Positions 20,531-28,416 of a DNA stretch of 36,694 nt are shown here, piece by piece. Position 1 is the stretch's first letter. Each line of letters starts with the position of its first letter. The position numbers and the translations under genes are program-made. A model generated the notes under the pieces. The model was not told the DNA's origin. It was given only the letters and a program-made list of their open reading frames with translations, and did no database searches. The stretch spans positions 1 through 36,694 of the forward strand of contig NZ_BRXR01000002.1 in NCBI RefSeq assembly GCF_026012015.1, in the 5' to 3' direction. The DNA is from Clostridium omnivorum (GTDB lineage Bacteria; Bacillota; Clostridia; Clostridiales; Clostridiaceae).

Positions 20531-21703
20531 TTGGGAATATTAAATAAGTTCTTCAATAAAAATCCAGCTACTACAAGAGTTGAATTAATAACTAGTAATG
20601 GCAATGGATTTTATAGTTGGAATGGTAGCTTATATAAATCTGACATTATAAGAGCATGTATAAGACCAAAAGCTAAGGCAGTTGGAAAACTAGTTGCTAA
20701 ACATGTAAGAGAAACGATTAATACTGATAGTTCAACAAGTTTAAAAATTAATCCTGATGTATATATGAGATTTCTTTTAGAAGAACCAAATCCTTTTATG
20801 ACTGGTCAAATGCTTCAGGAAAAAGTTACTACTCAATTGCAGCTTAATAATAATGCTTTTATTTATATTAACCGTGATGAAAATGGGTATGCAAATGAAT
20901 TATACCCTATACCATGTGTTAGCGTTGAAGCTATTTATAATCAATCAGGAGAATTATTTTTAAAATGTACTTTAAGAAATGGAAAGATGGTTACATTTCC
21001 TTATGCAGATGTAATTCATTTGAGACAAGATTATAATGAAAATGATATTTTTGGTGAAAGTCCAAGAGAAACATTATTACCACTTATGGATATAGTTATT
21101 ACAACTGACCAAGGTATTGTCAAAGCAATTAAAAACTCAATGATTATAAAATGGTTGATGAAATTTAAAAGTGTATTAAGACCAGAAGATAGAGATATGG
21201 AAGTTAGCAAGTTTGTAGATAACTTTCTTAGTATTGAAAAAGGTAAGGGTGTAGCAGCTACAGATCCAAAATATGATTTAGAGCAAGTAGAAGATAAGCC
21301 TTATGTTCCTAATGCCGCACAAATGGATAGGACTGTATTAAGGCTTTATTCATTTTTTGGTACAAATGAAAAAATAGTTCAATCAAAATATACAGAAGAT
21401 GAATGGAATTCATATTACGAAGCTGAAATTGAACCTTTAGCACTTCAATTAAGCGGTGAATATACTAGAAAACTTTTTAATAGGAGGGAAAGAGGATTCG
21501 GAAATTCAATAATTTTTGAAGCTAGTAATCTTCAATATGCTAGTATGTCAACTAAATTGAATTTATTGCAAATGGTTGATAGAGGAGCTTTAACTCCTAA
21601 TGAATGGAGAAAACTTCTTGGAGGATTAGCACCGCTTGAAGGTGGAGATAAACCAGTAAGAAGATTAGATACTGCTGTTGTGGGGGGAGGTGAAAATAAG
21701 TAA
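20531..21703 (+). CDS. Portal protein (HK97 family)
   Basis: A 390-residue portal. Typical landmarks: SDIIRACIRPKAKAVGKLVA (near 36-55), FLLEEPNPFMTGQMLQEKVT, LYPIPCVSVEAIYN and the clip/stem region DPKYDLEQVEDKPYVPNAAQ. TTG start 6 bases after GGGAGGTG. Forms the dodecameric vertex ring for DNA entry. Its stop overlaps the protease start by one base. Confidence 0.93.
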   Translation: MGILNKFFNKNPATTRVELITSNGNGFYSWNGSLYKSDIIRACIRPKAKAVGKLVAKHVRETINTDSSTSLKINPDVYMRFLLEEPNPFMTGQMLQEKVTTQLQLNNNAFIYINRDENGYANELYPIPCVSVEAIYNQSGELFLKCTLRNGKMVTFPYADVIHLRQDYNENDIFGESPRETLLPLMDIVITTDQGIVKAIKNSMIIKWLMKFKSVLRPEDRDMEVSKFVDNFLSIEKGKGVAATDPKYDLEQVEDKPYVPNAAQMDRTVLRLYSFFGTNEKIVQSKYTEDEWNSYYEAEIEPLALQLSGEYTRKLFNRRERGFGNSIIFEASNLQYASMSTKLNLLQMVDRGALTPNEWRKLLGGLAPLEGGDKPVRRLDTAVVGGGENK

Positions 21704-22380
21704 TGGCAAAAATAAACATTAAGGGACCTATTATATCAAGTGCTCAGCAATGGATTTATGATTGGTTTGGAATCGAAGCTACTTCGCCAGCAAAAGTTAA
21801 TAAAGTATTAGATTCGATAATTGAAAATGAAGATTTAGAAATAGAGATTAATTCTTGTGGAGGTGATATTTCTGCAGGAAGTGAAATTTATACTGCTATT
21901 AGAGCTTATGGCAAAGGAAATAAGAAAGCTAATATAGTTGGTAGTGCTTACTCAGCTGGTTCAGTTATAGCAATGGCTTGTGAGTGCTATATGTCACCTA
22001 CAGCAATGATGATGATTCATCAAGTAAGCTGCAGTACACAAGGAAATAGTGATGATATGGATAAAATGTCACAAGTATTAAAAGTAGCAGACCAAACTAT
22101 TGCAAATGCTTATATTGCTAAATGTGGTATGAGCATGAAAGATGCATTAAAGATGATGTCAGAAGAAACCTGGCTAACTGCTCAACAAGCATTAGATAGA
22201 GGGCTAATAGATGGCATCATGTTTGAAAATTCAAATAGAAATATGCAACTTAACAATTCTTTTGGTGGATTAATACCACAAGAAGTTATAGAAAAAATGC
22301 AAAATCAAAGATTAAATAACTTGAGTAAAGAAAAATTACAAAATAAATTATATTTTTTAAAATTGAAAGGTGGAATATAA
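21703..22380 (+). CDS. ClpP-like prohead protease
   Basis: A 225-residue S14-type serine protease. GSAYSAGSVIAMA (80-92) holds the nucleophile Ser84 and MMIHQVS (103-109) holds His106, with ISAGSEIYTAI as the usual oxyanion-side helix. It processes the capsid N-terminal delta domain or scaffold during head maturation. It is followed 2 bases later by the capsid gene. Confidence 0.92.
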   Translation: MAKINIKGPIISSAQQWIYDWFGIEATSPAKVNKVLDSIIENEDLEIEINSCGGDISAGSEIYTAIRAYGKGNKKANIVGSAYSAGSVIAMACECYMSPTAMMMIHQVSCSTQGNSDDMDKMSQVLKVADQTIANAYIAKCGMSMKDALKMMSEETWLTAQQALDRGLIDGIMFENSNRNMQLNNSFGGLIPQEVIEKMQNQRLNNLSKEKLQNKLYFLKLKGGI

Positions 22381-22382
22381 AA

Positions 22383-23606
22383 ATGAAATTTAAAAACAAA
22401 CAAGATTATATGGAACAAAGAACAATGCTTATGAACAAAATTCAAGGAATGATGGATACAGCAACTTCAGAAGAAATACAAGCTAAAATGCAAGAAGTTG
22501 AAGCTATGGATAATGAATGGACAGAACAAGCAAAAGAAATAGCAAACAAAGCAGCTTTAGAGGATAAATTTAAAGCACTTAACCTAGAAAATAAAGGTGT
22601 AAATGTAATTGGGACTGTTTTAGATTCAACAAATTCATCAGCAAATGATGATATGTACGCTTCAATAGAATACAGAAAAGCATTTATGAACAATGTACTT
22701 AAAGGTATAGCAATTCCTAATCAATTTTTAAATGTAGATGCAAATACAACTACAAGTGAAGTTGGTTCAGTAATTCCTACCACAGTATTAGAAAAAATTG
22801 TTGAAAAACTAGAATCAACTGGAATGATCCTTCCTTTGGTAACTAAAACTTCTTATAAAGGTGGTGTATCAATTCCTACTTCATCAGTTAAACCAGTTGC
22901 TACTTGGACAACTGAAGGCTCTACTTCAGATAAACAGGAAAAGACTACAGGAGTTATTACTTTCAACTACTTTAAGTTAAGATGTGCTGTATCAGTATCA
23001 TTTGAAACTAGTATTGTTACTTTAGGAGTTTTTGAAACAACTATAATTAATAATATAGCTGAAGCTATGACAAAAGCACTTGAACAAGCAATTATAAATG
23101 GTAATGGAACAACTCAACCTAAGGGAATTTTAACTGAAACTGTTGTATCTGGTCAGAATGTAGATCTTACAGAAGGAGCAGCACCAACGTATTCAGATTT
23201 AGTTGCAGCTGAAGCAGCGCTTCCACTAGCATATGAATCAGATGCAGTTTGGTTTATGACTAAAAAAACATTTATGACATTCGTTGGCATGGTTGACAGT
23301 AATAAACAGCCAATAGCACGAGTTAATTATGGTATAAATGGAAAACCTGAAAGAATATTATTAGGTAGAACAGTAGTTTTGAATGACTATATGTCAAACT
23401 ATGCTACATCAGTTACTGCTGATACCATAATAGCATTTTTATTCAATCCTAAAGACTATGTTCTTAATACAAATTATAATATAACTATGAAAAAGTATGA
23501 GGACAATGATACAGATGACCAGATAACAAAGGCTATAATGCTTGTTGATGGAAAAGTTGTAGATAAAAATTCACTTGTTACTATGACAATTAAAAATGCA
23601 GCATAA
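22383..23606 (+). CDS. Major capsid protein (HK97 fold)
   Basis: A 407-residue HK97-type capsid. Residues 1-100 are charged and coiled-coil (delta domain: NKIQGMMDTATSEEIQAKMQ and so on), presumably removed by the protease just upstream. The shell part includes VGSVIPTTVLEKIVEKLEST, the E-loop with TSSVKPVATWTTEGS, and the C-terminal A/P domains (NYGINGKPERILLGRTVVLN). Terminator follows. Confidence 0.95.
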   Translation: MKFKNKQDYMEQRTMLMNKIQGMMDTATSEEIQAKMQEVEAMDNEWTEQAKEIANKAALEDKFKALNLENKGVNVIGTVLDSTNSSANDDMYASIEYRKAFMNNVLKGIAIPNQFLNVDANTTTSEVGSVIPTTVLEKIVEKLESTGMILPLVTKTSYKGGVSIPTSSVKPVATWTTEGSTSDKQEKTTGVITFNYFKLRCAVSVSFETSIVTLGVFETTIINNIAEAMTKALEQAIINGNGTTQPKGILTETVVSGQNVDLTEGAAPTYSDLVAAEAALPLAYESDAVWFMTKKTFMTFVGMVDSNKQPIARVNYGINGKPERILLGRTVVLNDYMSNYATSVTADTIIAFLFNPKDYVLNTNYNITMKKYEDNDTDDQITKAIMLVDGKVVDKNSLVTMTIKNAA

Positions 23607-23612
23607 TAGCAT

Positions 23613-23640
23613 AGGGTAGAGTTGTTCTACCCTTCTTTTT
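23613..23640 (+). terminator. Terminator-like hairpin after the capsid gene
   Basis: AGGGTAGA-GTTGT-TCTACCCT followed by TCTTTTT. It probably lowers expression of the connector genes relative to capsid. Confidence 0.85.
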
Positions 23641-23659
23641 CTATGGAAGGAGTGATAAT

Positions 23660-23950
23660 ATGCTATTAGATGATGTAAAGTTAGCAATAAGAGTAAGTAA
23701 TTCTGTTTATAATGATGAAATACAAGACTTAATTGACGAAGCTAAAGCAGATATGAAGTTAGTAGGTATTTTAGATACCAAAATTGTTGACACTGATCCA
23801 TTAATAAAAAGAGCTATAACGACTTACTGCAAAGCTAACTTTGGATTAAATAATCCGGATAGTGAAAAGCTACAAGCAAGCTATGAAGCTATTAGAAACC
23901 ATTTATCAATGAGTATTGAGTATAATGGTGGTGATGTAGTTGTTGTTTAA
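23660..23950 (+). CDS. Head-tail connector (gp6-like adaptor)
   Basis: A 96-residue helical protein of the Phage_connect_1/gp6 type (LLDDVKLAIRVSNSVYNDEI; DTDPLIKRAITTYCKANFGL). Binds beneath the portal ring. ATG behind GGAAGGAG. Overlaps the next gene by 11 bases. Confidence 0.85.
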   Translation: MLLDDVKLAIRVSNSVYNDEIQDLIDEAKADMKLVGILDTKIVDTDPLIKRAITTYCKANFGLNNPDSEKLQASYEAIRNHLSMSIEYNGGDVVVV

Positions 23951-24254
23951 AGAAGTAATAAACTTAATTAGTTTAACAGATGGTGAGAATGTTATAGGAG
24001 ATGCAATTAAGGTACCTAATAAAGGTCCTATCGTATTTGCTGATAAACAAAGCATTAGGCAGAGTGAATTTTATCAAGCTGCAGCGGTAGGTCTAAAGCC
24101 AGAATTCACTTTTATTATTAGAACTTGTGAATATAATCAAGAACCTATGCTTGAATATAATTCTAAGACTTATAATATTATAAGGACCTATGAAAAAGAC
24201 AATGAATTAATAGAACTCATATGTCAAGGGGTGGTAAATAATGCCGCTACCTAA
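23940..24254 (+). CDS. Head closure/head-tail adaptor protein
   Basis: A 104-residue protein, beta-rich (DGENVIGDAIKVPNKGPIVF; EPMLEYNSKTYNIIRTYEKD), of the phage head-closure (stopper) type. Its start is TTG, 23940 or 23943, with GGTGG upstream inside the preceding gene. Order after the gp6-like protein supports the role. Confidence 0.75.
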   Translation: MLFKEVINLISLTDGENVIGDAIKVPNKGPIVFADKQSIRQSEFYQAAAVGLKPEFTFIIRTCEYNQEPMLEYNSKTYNIIRTYEKDNELIELICQGVVNNAAT

Positions 24255-24678
24255 AAGCGTTGTTAAAATAAATAAAAAAGGAATAACTTATACTTCAAAT
24301 GTAGATAGAGCAAGCTTCACCATAAATGAACTTAGTAGAGCAGCATTAAGAGATGTTGCAAGACTTATAAAATATAATATAAGACAAGAATTTAATAAAT
24401 TAAGAGGTATGAGAAAGCAAACAGGAAGATTCAAAGGTGCATATCAACATTGGCTTAGGAAAAAAGAGGTAGATTTGCAGATAGGTATAAAAGCAAATAC
24501 TTGGTATGGAGTTCAGCAAGAACTAGGAGATAGAAACCAACCTAAAAGAGATATACTTAGAAATTCAGTTTATAGTCACATTGATGATATTAGGGAGATT
24601 GAAGGAAAGTATTTAAGTGCAATAGAAGATGAAAATAAAGCTTTAGAATTAATAAATGAGGAGGAAGAAATTGAATGA
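24241..24678 (+). CDS. HK97 gp10-like neck/tail protein
   Basis: A 145-residue basic protein (LSRAALRDVARLIKYNIRQE; KQTGRFKGAYQHWLRKKEVD) matching the HK97 gp10 type. Located between the closure and tail completion proteins and overlapping both reading frames by a few bases, as usual in this module. Confidence 0.8.
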   Translation: MPLPKSVVKINKKGITYTSNVDRASFTINELSRAALRDVARLIKYNIRQEFNKLRGMRKQTGRFKGAYQHWLRKKEVDLQIGIKANTWYGVQQELGDRNQPKRDILRNSVYSHIDDIREIEGKYLSAIEDENKALELINEEEEIE

Positions 24679-25040
24679 TAGAAGTTAGAACAGCATTAAG
24701 CACTTATTTAAAGTCACTTCATTCTAAAATATATTTTCAAGTAGCACCTGAAAATGCAACGTTTCCTTATATCGTTTATGATATTCCTAATTCATTTTCT
24801 GATGGTGAAGGTGGAGAAGTGATTACCTTAGATATTGATGGATGGGATATGAATAATACTGGCGATACCACTGTTATAGAAACTTTAATGCAAACTATAA
24901 ATTCTTTAGATAAAAAAGTATTAACAACTGATAATATATCAGTTGTTTTTTATTTAGAGAATAAAATGGCATTAATTGATGATGATAAACGCATAAAGAG
25001 AAGGAAATATACTTATTCAGGAAGATTGATAAGGAGGTAA
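24675..25040 (+). CDS. Tail completion/terminator protein
   Basis: A 121-residue protein of the DUF3168/tail-completion type: IEVRTALSTYLKSLHSKIYF, then FPYIVYDIPNSFSDGEGGEV, the latter typical of the family, and a C-terminal strand KYTYSGRLIRR. Caps the tail tube on the head side. Start overlaps the previous gene by 4 bases. Confidence 0.82.
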   Translation: MIEVRTALSTYLKSLHSKIYFQVAPENATFPYIVYDIPNSFSDGEGGEVITLDIDGWDMNNTGDTTVIETLMQTINSLDKKVLTTDNISVVFYLENKMALIDDDKRIKRRKYTYSGRLIRR

Positions 25041-25044
25041 TGAG

Positions 25045-25605
25045 ATGAGTTTAACTCAAACACAAATAGAAAATGTTCAAATTGATTATGGCATTGTTTA
25101 TACCAATTATGGCGAAACTGATGCAGCCAAACTTGGCCCTAGTAGAGGTGGCGGAGAATTCTCCGTTGATGTTAAAATAAGAGATATTGAATATGATGGT
25201 GCAAATGGTAAAACTAAAGGCATGCAAGCAGTTGAAGAATTAAATGCTAGTCTAAAAGTTACTATACTTGATACAAGTATAAAAACCTTAGCATTAGCTA
25301 TGCCTTATGCTACACTTGCAGGTGATGGTAGCACCACACCATATTCACTTACTTGTAAGAGTACTGATCTAGGTGTTTTACAAGATACAAGTTATCTTAA
25401 GAACGCTACTATGTTTTGTAAGACTATAAAGGGTGATTACAGAAAAATAACATTGTATAATGCACTTCATGAGGGAAAATTTGATTTAAAAGCTAAGCCA
25501 AAAGGTGAAGGAGAAATAGAGTTAGAATTAAATGCACATTGGGATGCTCTGGATGATACTAAAGATTTATATAAAATTGAAACTATAGCTTCAATAACAG
25601 CTTAA
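25045..25605 (+). CDS. Major tail (tube) protein
   Basis: A 186-residue beta-rich tube protein (TQIENVQIDYGIVYTNYGET; LGPSRGGGEFSVDVKIRDIE; GKFDLKAKPKGEGEIELELN). Placed directly ahead of the tail chaperone pair and followed by a terminator-like hairpin, as in other siphoviruses. Confidence 0.88.
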   Translation: MSLTQTQIENVQIDYGIVYTNYGETDAAKLGPSRGGGEFSVDVKIRDIEYDGANGKTKGMQAVEELNASLKVTILDTSIKTLALAMPYATLAGDGSTTPYSLTCKSTDLGVLQDTSYLKNATMFCKTIKGDYRKITLYNALHEGKFDLKAKPKGEGEIELELNAHWDALDDTKDLYKIETIASITA

Positions 25606-25635
25606 GAGTGGATAGTAATATCCGCTCTTTTTTAT
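25604..25635 (+). terminator. Terminator-like hairpin after the tail tube gene
   Basis: AAGAGTGGATA-GTAA-TATCCGCTCTT with one G-U pair, followed by a T tract. Confidence 0.8.
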
Positions 25636-25649
25636 TAAGGAGGTAAACT

Positions 25650-25925
25650 GTGAATATTAAACAAAGCATGAAATTAAGTGCGATTATAGATAAAATGGGG
25701 TTAAAAATTACTAATCCAAAAGCTTCTCAAGAAGAAGTTGGGGCTGAACTTATGGTTCAAATTGTTTCTAAAGCTTATAAAGCAGAAAAAGAAATATATA
25801 ATTTTATTGCAGAAATTAAAAATATAACACCTAAAGAAGCTGAAAAAGTTGATTTGATTGAATTTATAAAAGAAATGAATGAGGTAAGTGACATAAAAAG
25901 TTTTTTTACATCTGCAGTGAAGTAA
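25650..25925 (+). CDS. Tail assembly chaperone, short form (gpG-like)
   Basis: A 91-residue helical protein starting at GTG 25650 behind AAGGAGG (25638-25644). It holds the tape measure during tail assembly. The zero-frame codons near the end include T-TTT-TTT (25901-25907), a slippery heptamer, 16 bases before the stop. Ribosomes that slip back produce the longer form listed separately. Confidence 0.85.
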   Translation: MNIKQSMKLSAIIDKMGLKITNPKASQEEVGAELMVQIVSKAYKAEKEIYNFIAEIKNITPKEAEKVDLIEFIKEMNEVSDIKSFFTSAVK

Positions 25926-26203
25926 AACAACCAAGATTGTTAGAAATACTTCACAAAATATATGGATATAGTGTAATGGAAATGAATTTTTCTATTGAAC
26001 TCTTTATGTATGCTTTAGATAAAAATCTTGATAATGAAGTTTTTGAAATGTGGAAACTACAATTTCCAAATATGACAAAAGAAAATTTTATAAGTTTTGA
26101 TGAATATAAAGAAAAATTATTAGGGAAAAAACATACAGAAATTAGTTATGAAGATATAGAAAAAGAAATGAATAGAATAATAAAAGCTTATGAAGGGAGG
26201 TAA
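25650..26203 (+). CDS. Tail assembly chaperone, frameshifted long form (gpGT-like)
   Basis: Shifting -1 at TTTTTTT (25901-25907) joins the first 86 residues to a 98-residue extension read from 25907 (YICSEVKQPRLLEILHKIYG, then ELFMYALDKNLDNEVFEMWK, typical of the T domain), giving about 184 residues. The extension frame has no ribosome site of its own and opens only at 25892, so it makes sense only as a frameshift product. This gpG/gpGT pair is a rule in siphoviruses; the T domain binds tube subunits. Confidence 0.8.
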
Positions 26204-26208
26204 TTACC

Positions 26209-27735
26209 ATAGAAATATTTAGATTATTTGGTTCAATACTTATAAACAATGATGAAGCTGATAAAAGCTTGCAAAAAACTGATGAACATGCTGAAAAAGT
26301 AGGTGGTACACTTACTAAAGGAATTGGTACTGCAGCTAAGTGGGGTATAGGAATTGCAACTGCAGCTGCAGGAGCTGCAACCGGATTATTTGCTATGGCA
26401 TCTAAAGCTAGTGAAACAGCAGCAAATATTGATGATATTTCTCAACGTACGAATCTAAGTGCAAAAACATTACAAGAGTTTAAATATGCTGCTGAAATGA
26501 GTGGATTTAGTCTTGATACAATTGAGGGAAGTGCTAAAAAACTTACTGCAACATTGGGAAAAGTTAAAGATGGAAATAAAGATACAACTGTATTATTTAA
26601 ACAATTAGGCGTTTCTGTAGTTGATGCAAATGGTAAATTAAAAAGTACTGATGAGGTATTTCCCCAGGTACTTGCTAAATTAGCAGATATGGATAATCAA
26701 ACAGAAAGAAATGCCTTAATGATGCAACTATTCGGAAAAAGTGCTATGGATATGGCACCATTACTTAATGGTGGAAGCGCAGGCATAAAGCAACTTACAG
26801 ATGAAGCAAATAAATTAGGCTTAGTAATGTCTGATGATGCAGTATCTTCAGGTGCTCAATTTGATGATATGCTTACACAAGCAAAATCTTCATTAGGAGC
26901 TCTAGCAACTAAAATAGGAATTGAAGTATTACCAATAGCTCAACAAATTCTTAATTGGGTTATGACAAATATGCCAACGATTCAAAATGTTACTTCAACT
27001 GGATTTAATGTGATTTCAACTGCAGTAAAATTTCTTATGGATAATTCAAATTGGCTTATTCCAGTGCTTGGAGGATTATTAGGTGCTATATTAGCTTTAA
27101 ACGTAATTAATAGCTTAAATGGGCTTATGGCTTTATGGAAAGCGAGTACTTTAGCACAAACATATGCTCAAGGAGGTTTAAATGCAGTTTTAGCTGCTAA
27201 TCCAATTGGAATAGTTGTTATGGCTATTGGTCTTTTAATTGCTGCAGGAATAGCATTATATAGAAATTGGGATACTGTGAAAGCTGCAGCTATTAGTGTA
27301 TTTGGTACTATAAAAAATTTTGTTGGCGGAGTAATTGATGGTATTAAAAACGGTTTTCATGGTATGGTTAATGGTGTCATATCTGGTCTTAATAAAATGA
27401 TTAGAGCATTAAATGGATTAAATTTCACTGTACCTGATTGGGTTCCTGTTATAGGTGGAGGTAGTTTCGGCTTTGATATACCTACTATACCTAGTTATGC
27501 TGTAGGAACTAGATATTTGCCTAAAGACATGCTTGTTCAAGCTCATGAGGGTGAAATGATAGTTCCTAAATCTGAAAATCCGTATGCAAATAGTGGTGGT
27601 GCAGTTCTACCTAGTGGTAGTTTAATAATTCAAATTGAAAACTTTATTAATGATAGAAAGCAAAGTGTTCAAGCATTTGCTGAAGAATTAGAATTCTATA
27701 GAAAACAAATTAATTCAAGTGAAGGGAGTGTTTAG
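26209..27735 (+). CDS. Tail tape measure protein (non-canonical start)
   Basis: A protein of about 508 residues that sets tail length. The N-terminus EIFRLFGSILINNDEADKSL is typical of the family, yet the reading frame has no ATG, GTG or TTG between its upstream stop (26191) and TTG 26269. GGGAGG (26195-26200) stands 8 bases ahead of ATA 26209, the best start. A TP901-like core (SETAANIDDISQRTNLSAKT), a hydrophobic stretch WLIPVLGGLLGAILALNVIN and a second at AANPIGIVVMAIGLLIAAGI follow. The length predicts a short tail. Confidence 0.88.
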   Translation: MEIFRLFGSILINNDEADKSLQKTDEHAEKVGGTLTKGIGTAAKWGIGIATAAAGAATGLFAMASKASETAANIDDISQRTNLSAKTLQEFKYAAEMSGFSLDTIEGSAKKLTATLGKVKDGNKDTTVLFKQLGVSVVDANGKLKSTDEVFPQVLAKLADMDNQTERNALMMQLFGKSAMDMAPLLNGGSAGIKQLTDEANKLGLVMSDDAVSSGAQFDDMLTQAKSSLGALATKIGIEVLPIAQQILNWVMTNMPTIQNVTSTGFNVISTAVKFLMDNSNWLIPVLGGLLGAILALNVINSLNGLMALWKASTLAQTYAQGGLNAVLAANPIGIVVMAIGLLIAAGIALYRNWDTVKAAAISVFGTIKNFVGGVIDGIKNGFHGMVNGVISGLNKMIRALNGLNFTVPDWVPVIGGGSFGFDIPTIPSYAVGTRYLPKDMLVQAHEGEMIVPKSENPYANSGGAVLPSGSLIIQIENFINDRKQSVQAFAEELEFYRKQINSSEGSV

Positions 27736-28416
27736 ATGCTGCCTTTTTTTATTTTCAATGGTATAGATAGTTCAGACTATTTAATAGTTAAAAAGCTGCC
27801 TTCTATATTTAAAGCAGAAAAAAATATAAAGAAGATAGAGATAGAGGGAAGAGATGGGTTTCTTACTGAAGATTTTGGAACATATAAAAGTATACCCAAA
27901 AGTGTTGAATGTACTATAAAGGATACTATAGATATAGATTTCCTTTGCAGTTGGCTTGATGGTAGTGGTGAAGTTGTTTTTTCAAATGAACCAAATAAAA
28001 AATATAAAGCTACTATAATTAATCAAATTGAGTTTAAAAAAATATTTACAACATTTCATAGTTTTATAATTCAGTTTGATTGTCAGCCACATAAATATGC
28101 TTTTGATAATAATTTAATATCATTAGCATCTCCAGGAACAATTTATAATCCTTATACTGCTAATAGTAAGCCAATATTAAAAGTCTATGGTAATGGATCT
28201 ATAACACTTAATATTAATAGTAATAACATTTATCTTACTAATGTAATTGATTATGTAATAATCGATAGTGAATTAGTTGATTGTTATAGAGATACTGTTT
28301 TAAAAAATAATGATATGGATGGAGAATTTCCAGAGTTTTTGCCTGGCTCAAATGCAGTAAGCTGGACTGGAACTGTAACTAAAGTTGAAATAACACCAAA
28401 CTGGAGGTGGAATTAG
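27736..28416 (+). CDS. Distal tail protein (Dit)
   Basis: A 226-residue Dit protein forming the ring below the tail tube. FFIFNGIDSSDYLIVKKLPS at the N-terminus, then IEGRDGFLTEDFGTYKSIPK, and a C-terminal galectin-like beta domain ending VTKVEITPNWRWN. Starts directly after the tape measure stop. Confidence 0.88.
   Translation: MLPFFIFNGIDSSDYLIVKKLPSIFKAEKNIKKIEIEGRDGFLTEDFGTYKSIPKSVECTIKDTIDIDFLCSWLDGSGEVVFSNEPNKKYKATIINQIEFKKIFTTFHSFIIQFDCQPHKYAFDNNLISLASPGTIYNPYTANSKPILKVYGNGSITLNINSNNIYLTNVIDYVIIDSELVDCYRDTVLKNNDMDGEFPEFLPGSNAVSWTGTVTKVEITPNWRWN

Noticed and set aside
25937-26203. Independent gene starting at TTG 25937
   Set aside because: No ribosome site; the frame joins the chaperone by a slippery heptamer.
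26269-26271. TTG 26269 as the tape measure start
   Set aside because: No ribosome site, and it would drop the conserved EIFRLFGSIL N-terminus that follows GGGAGG.
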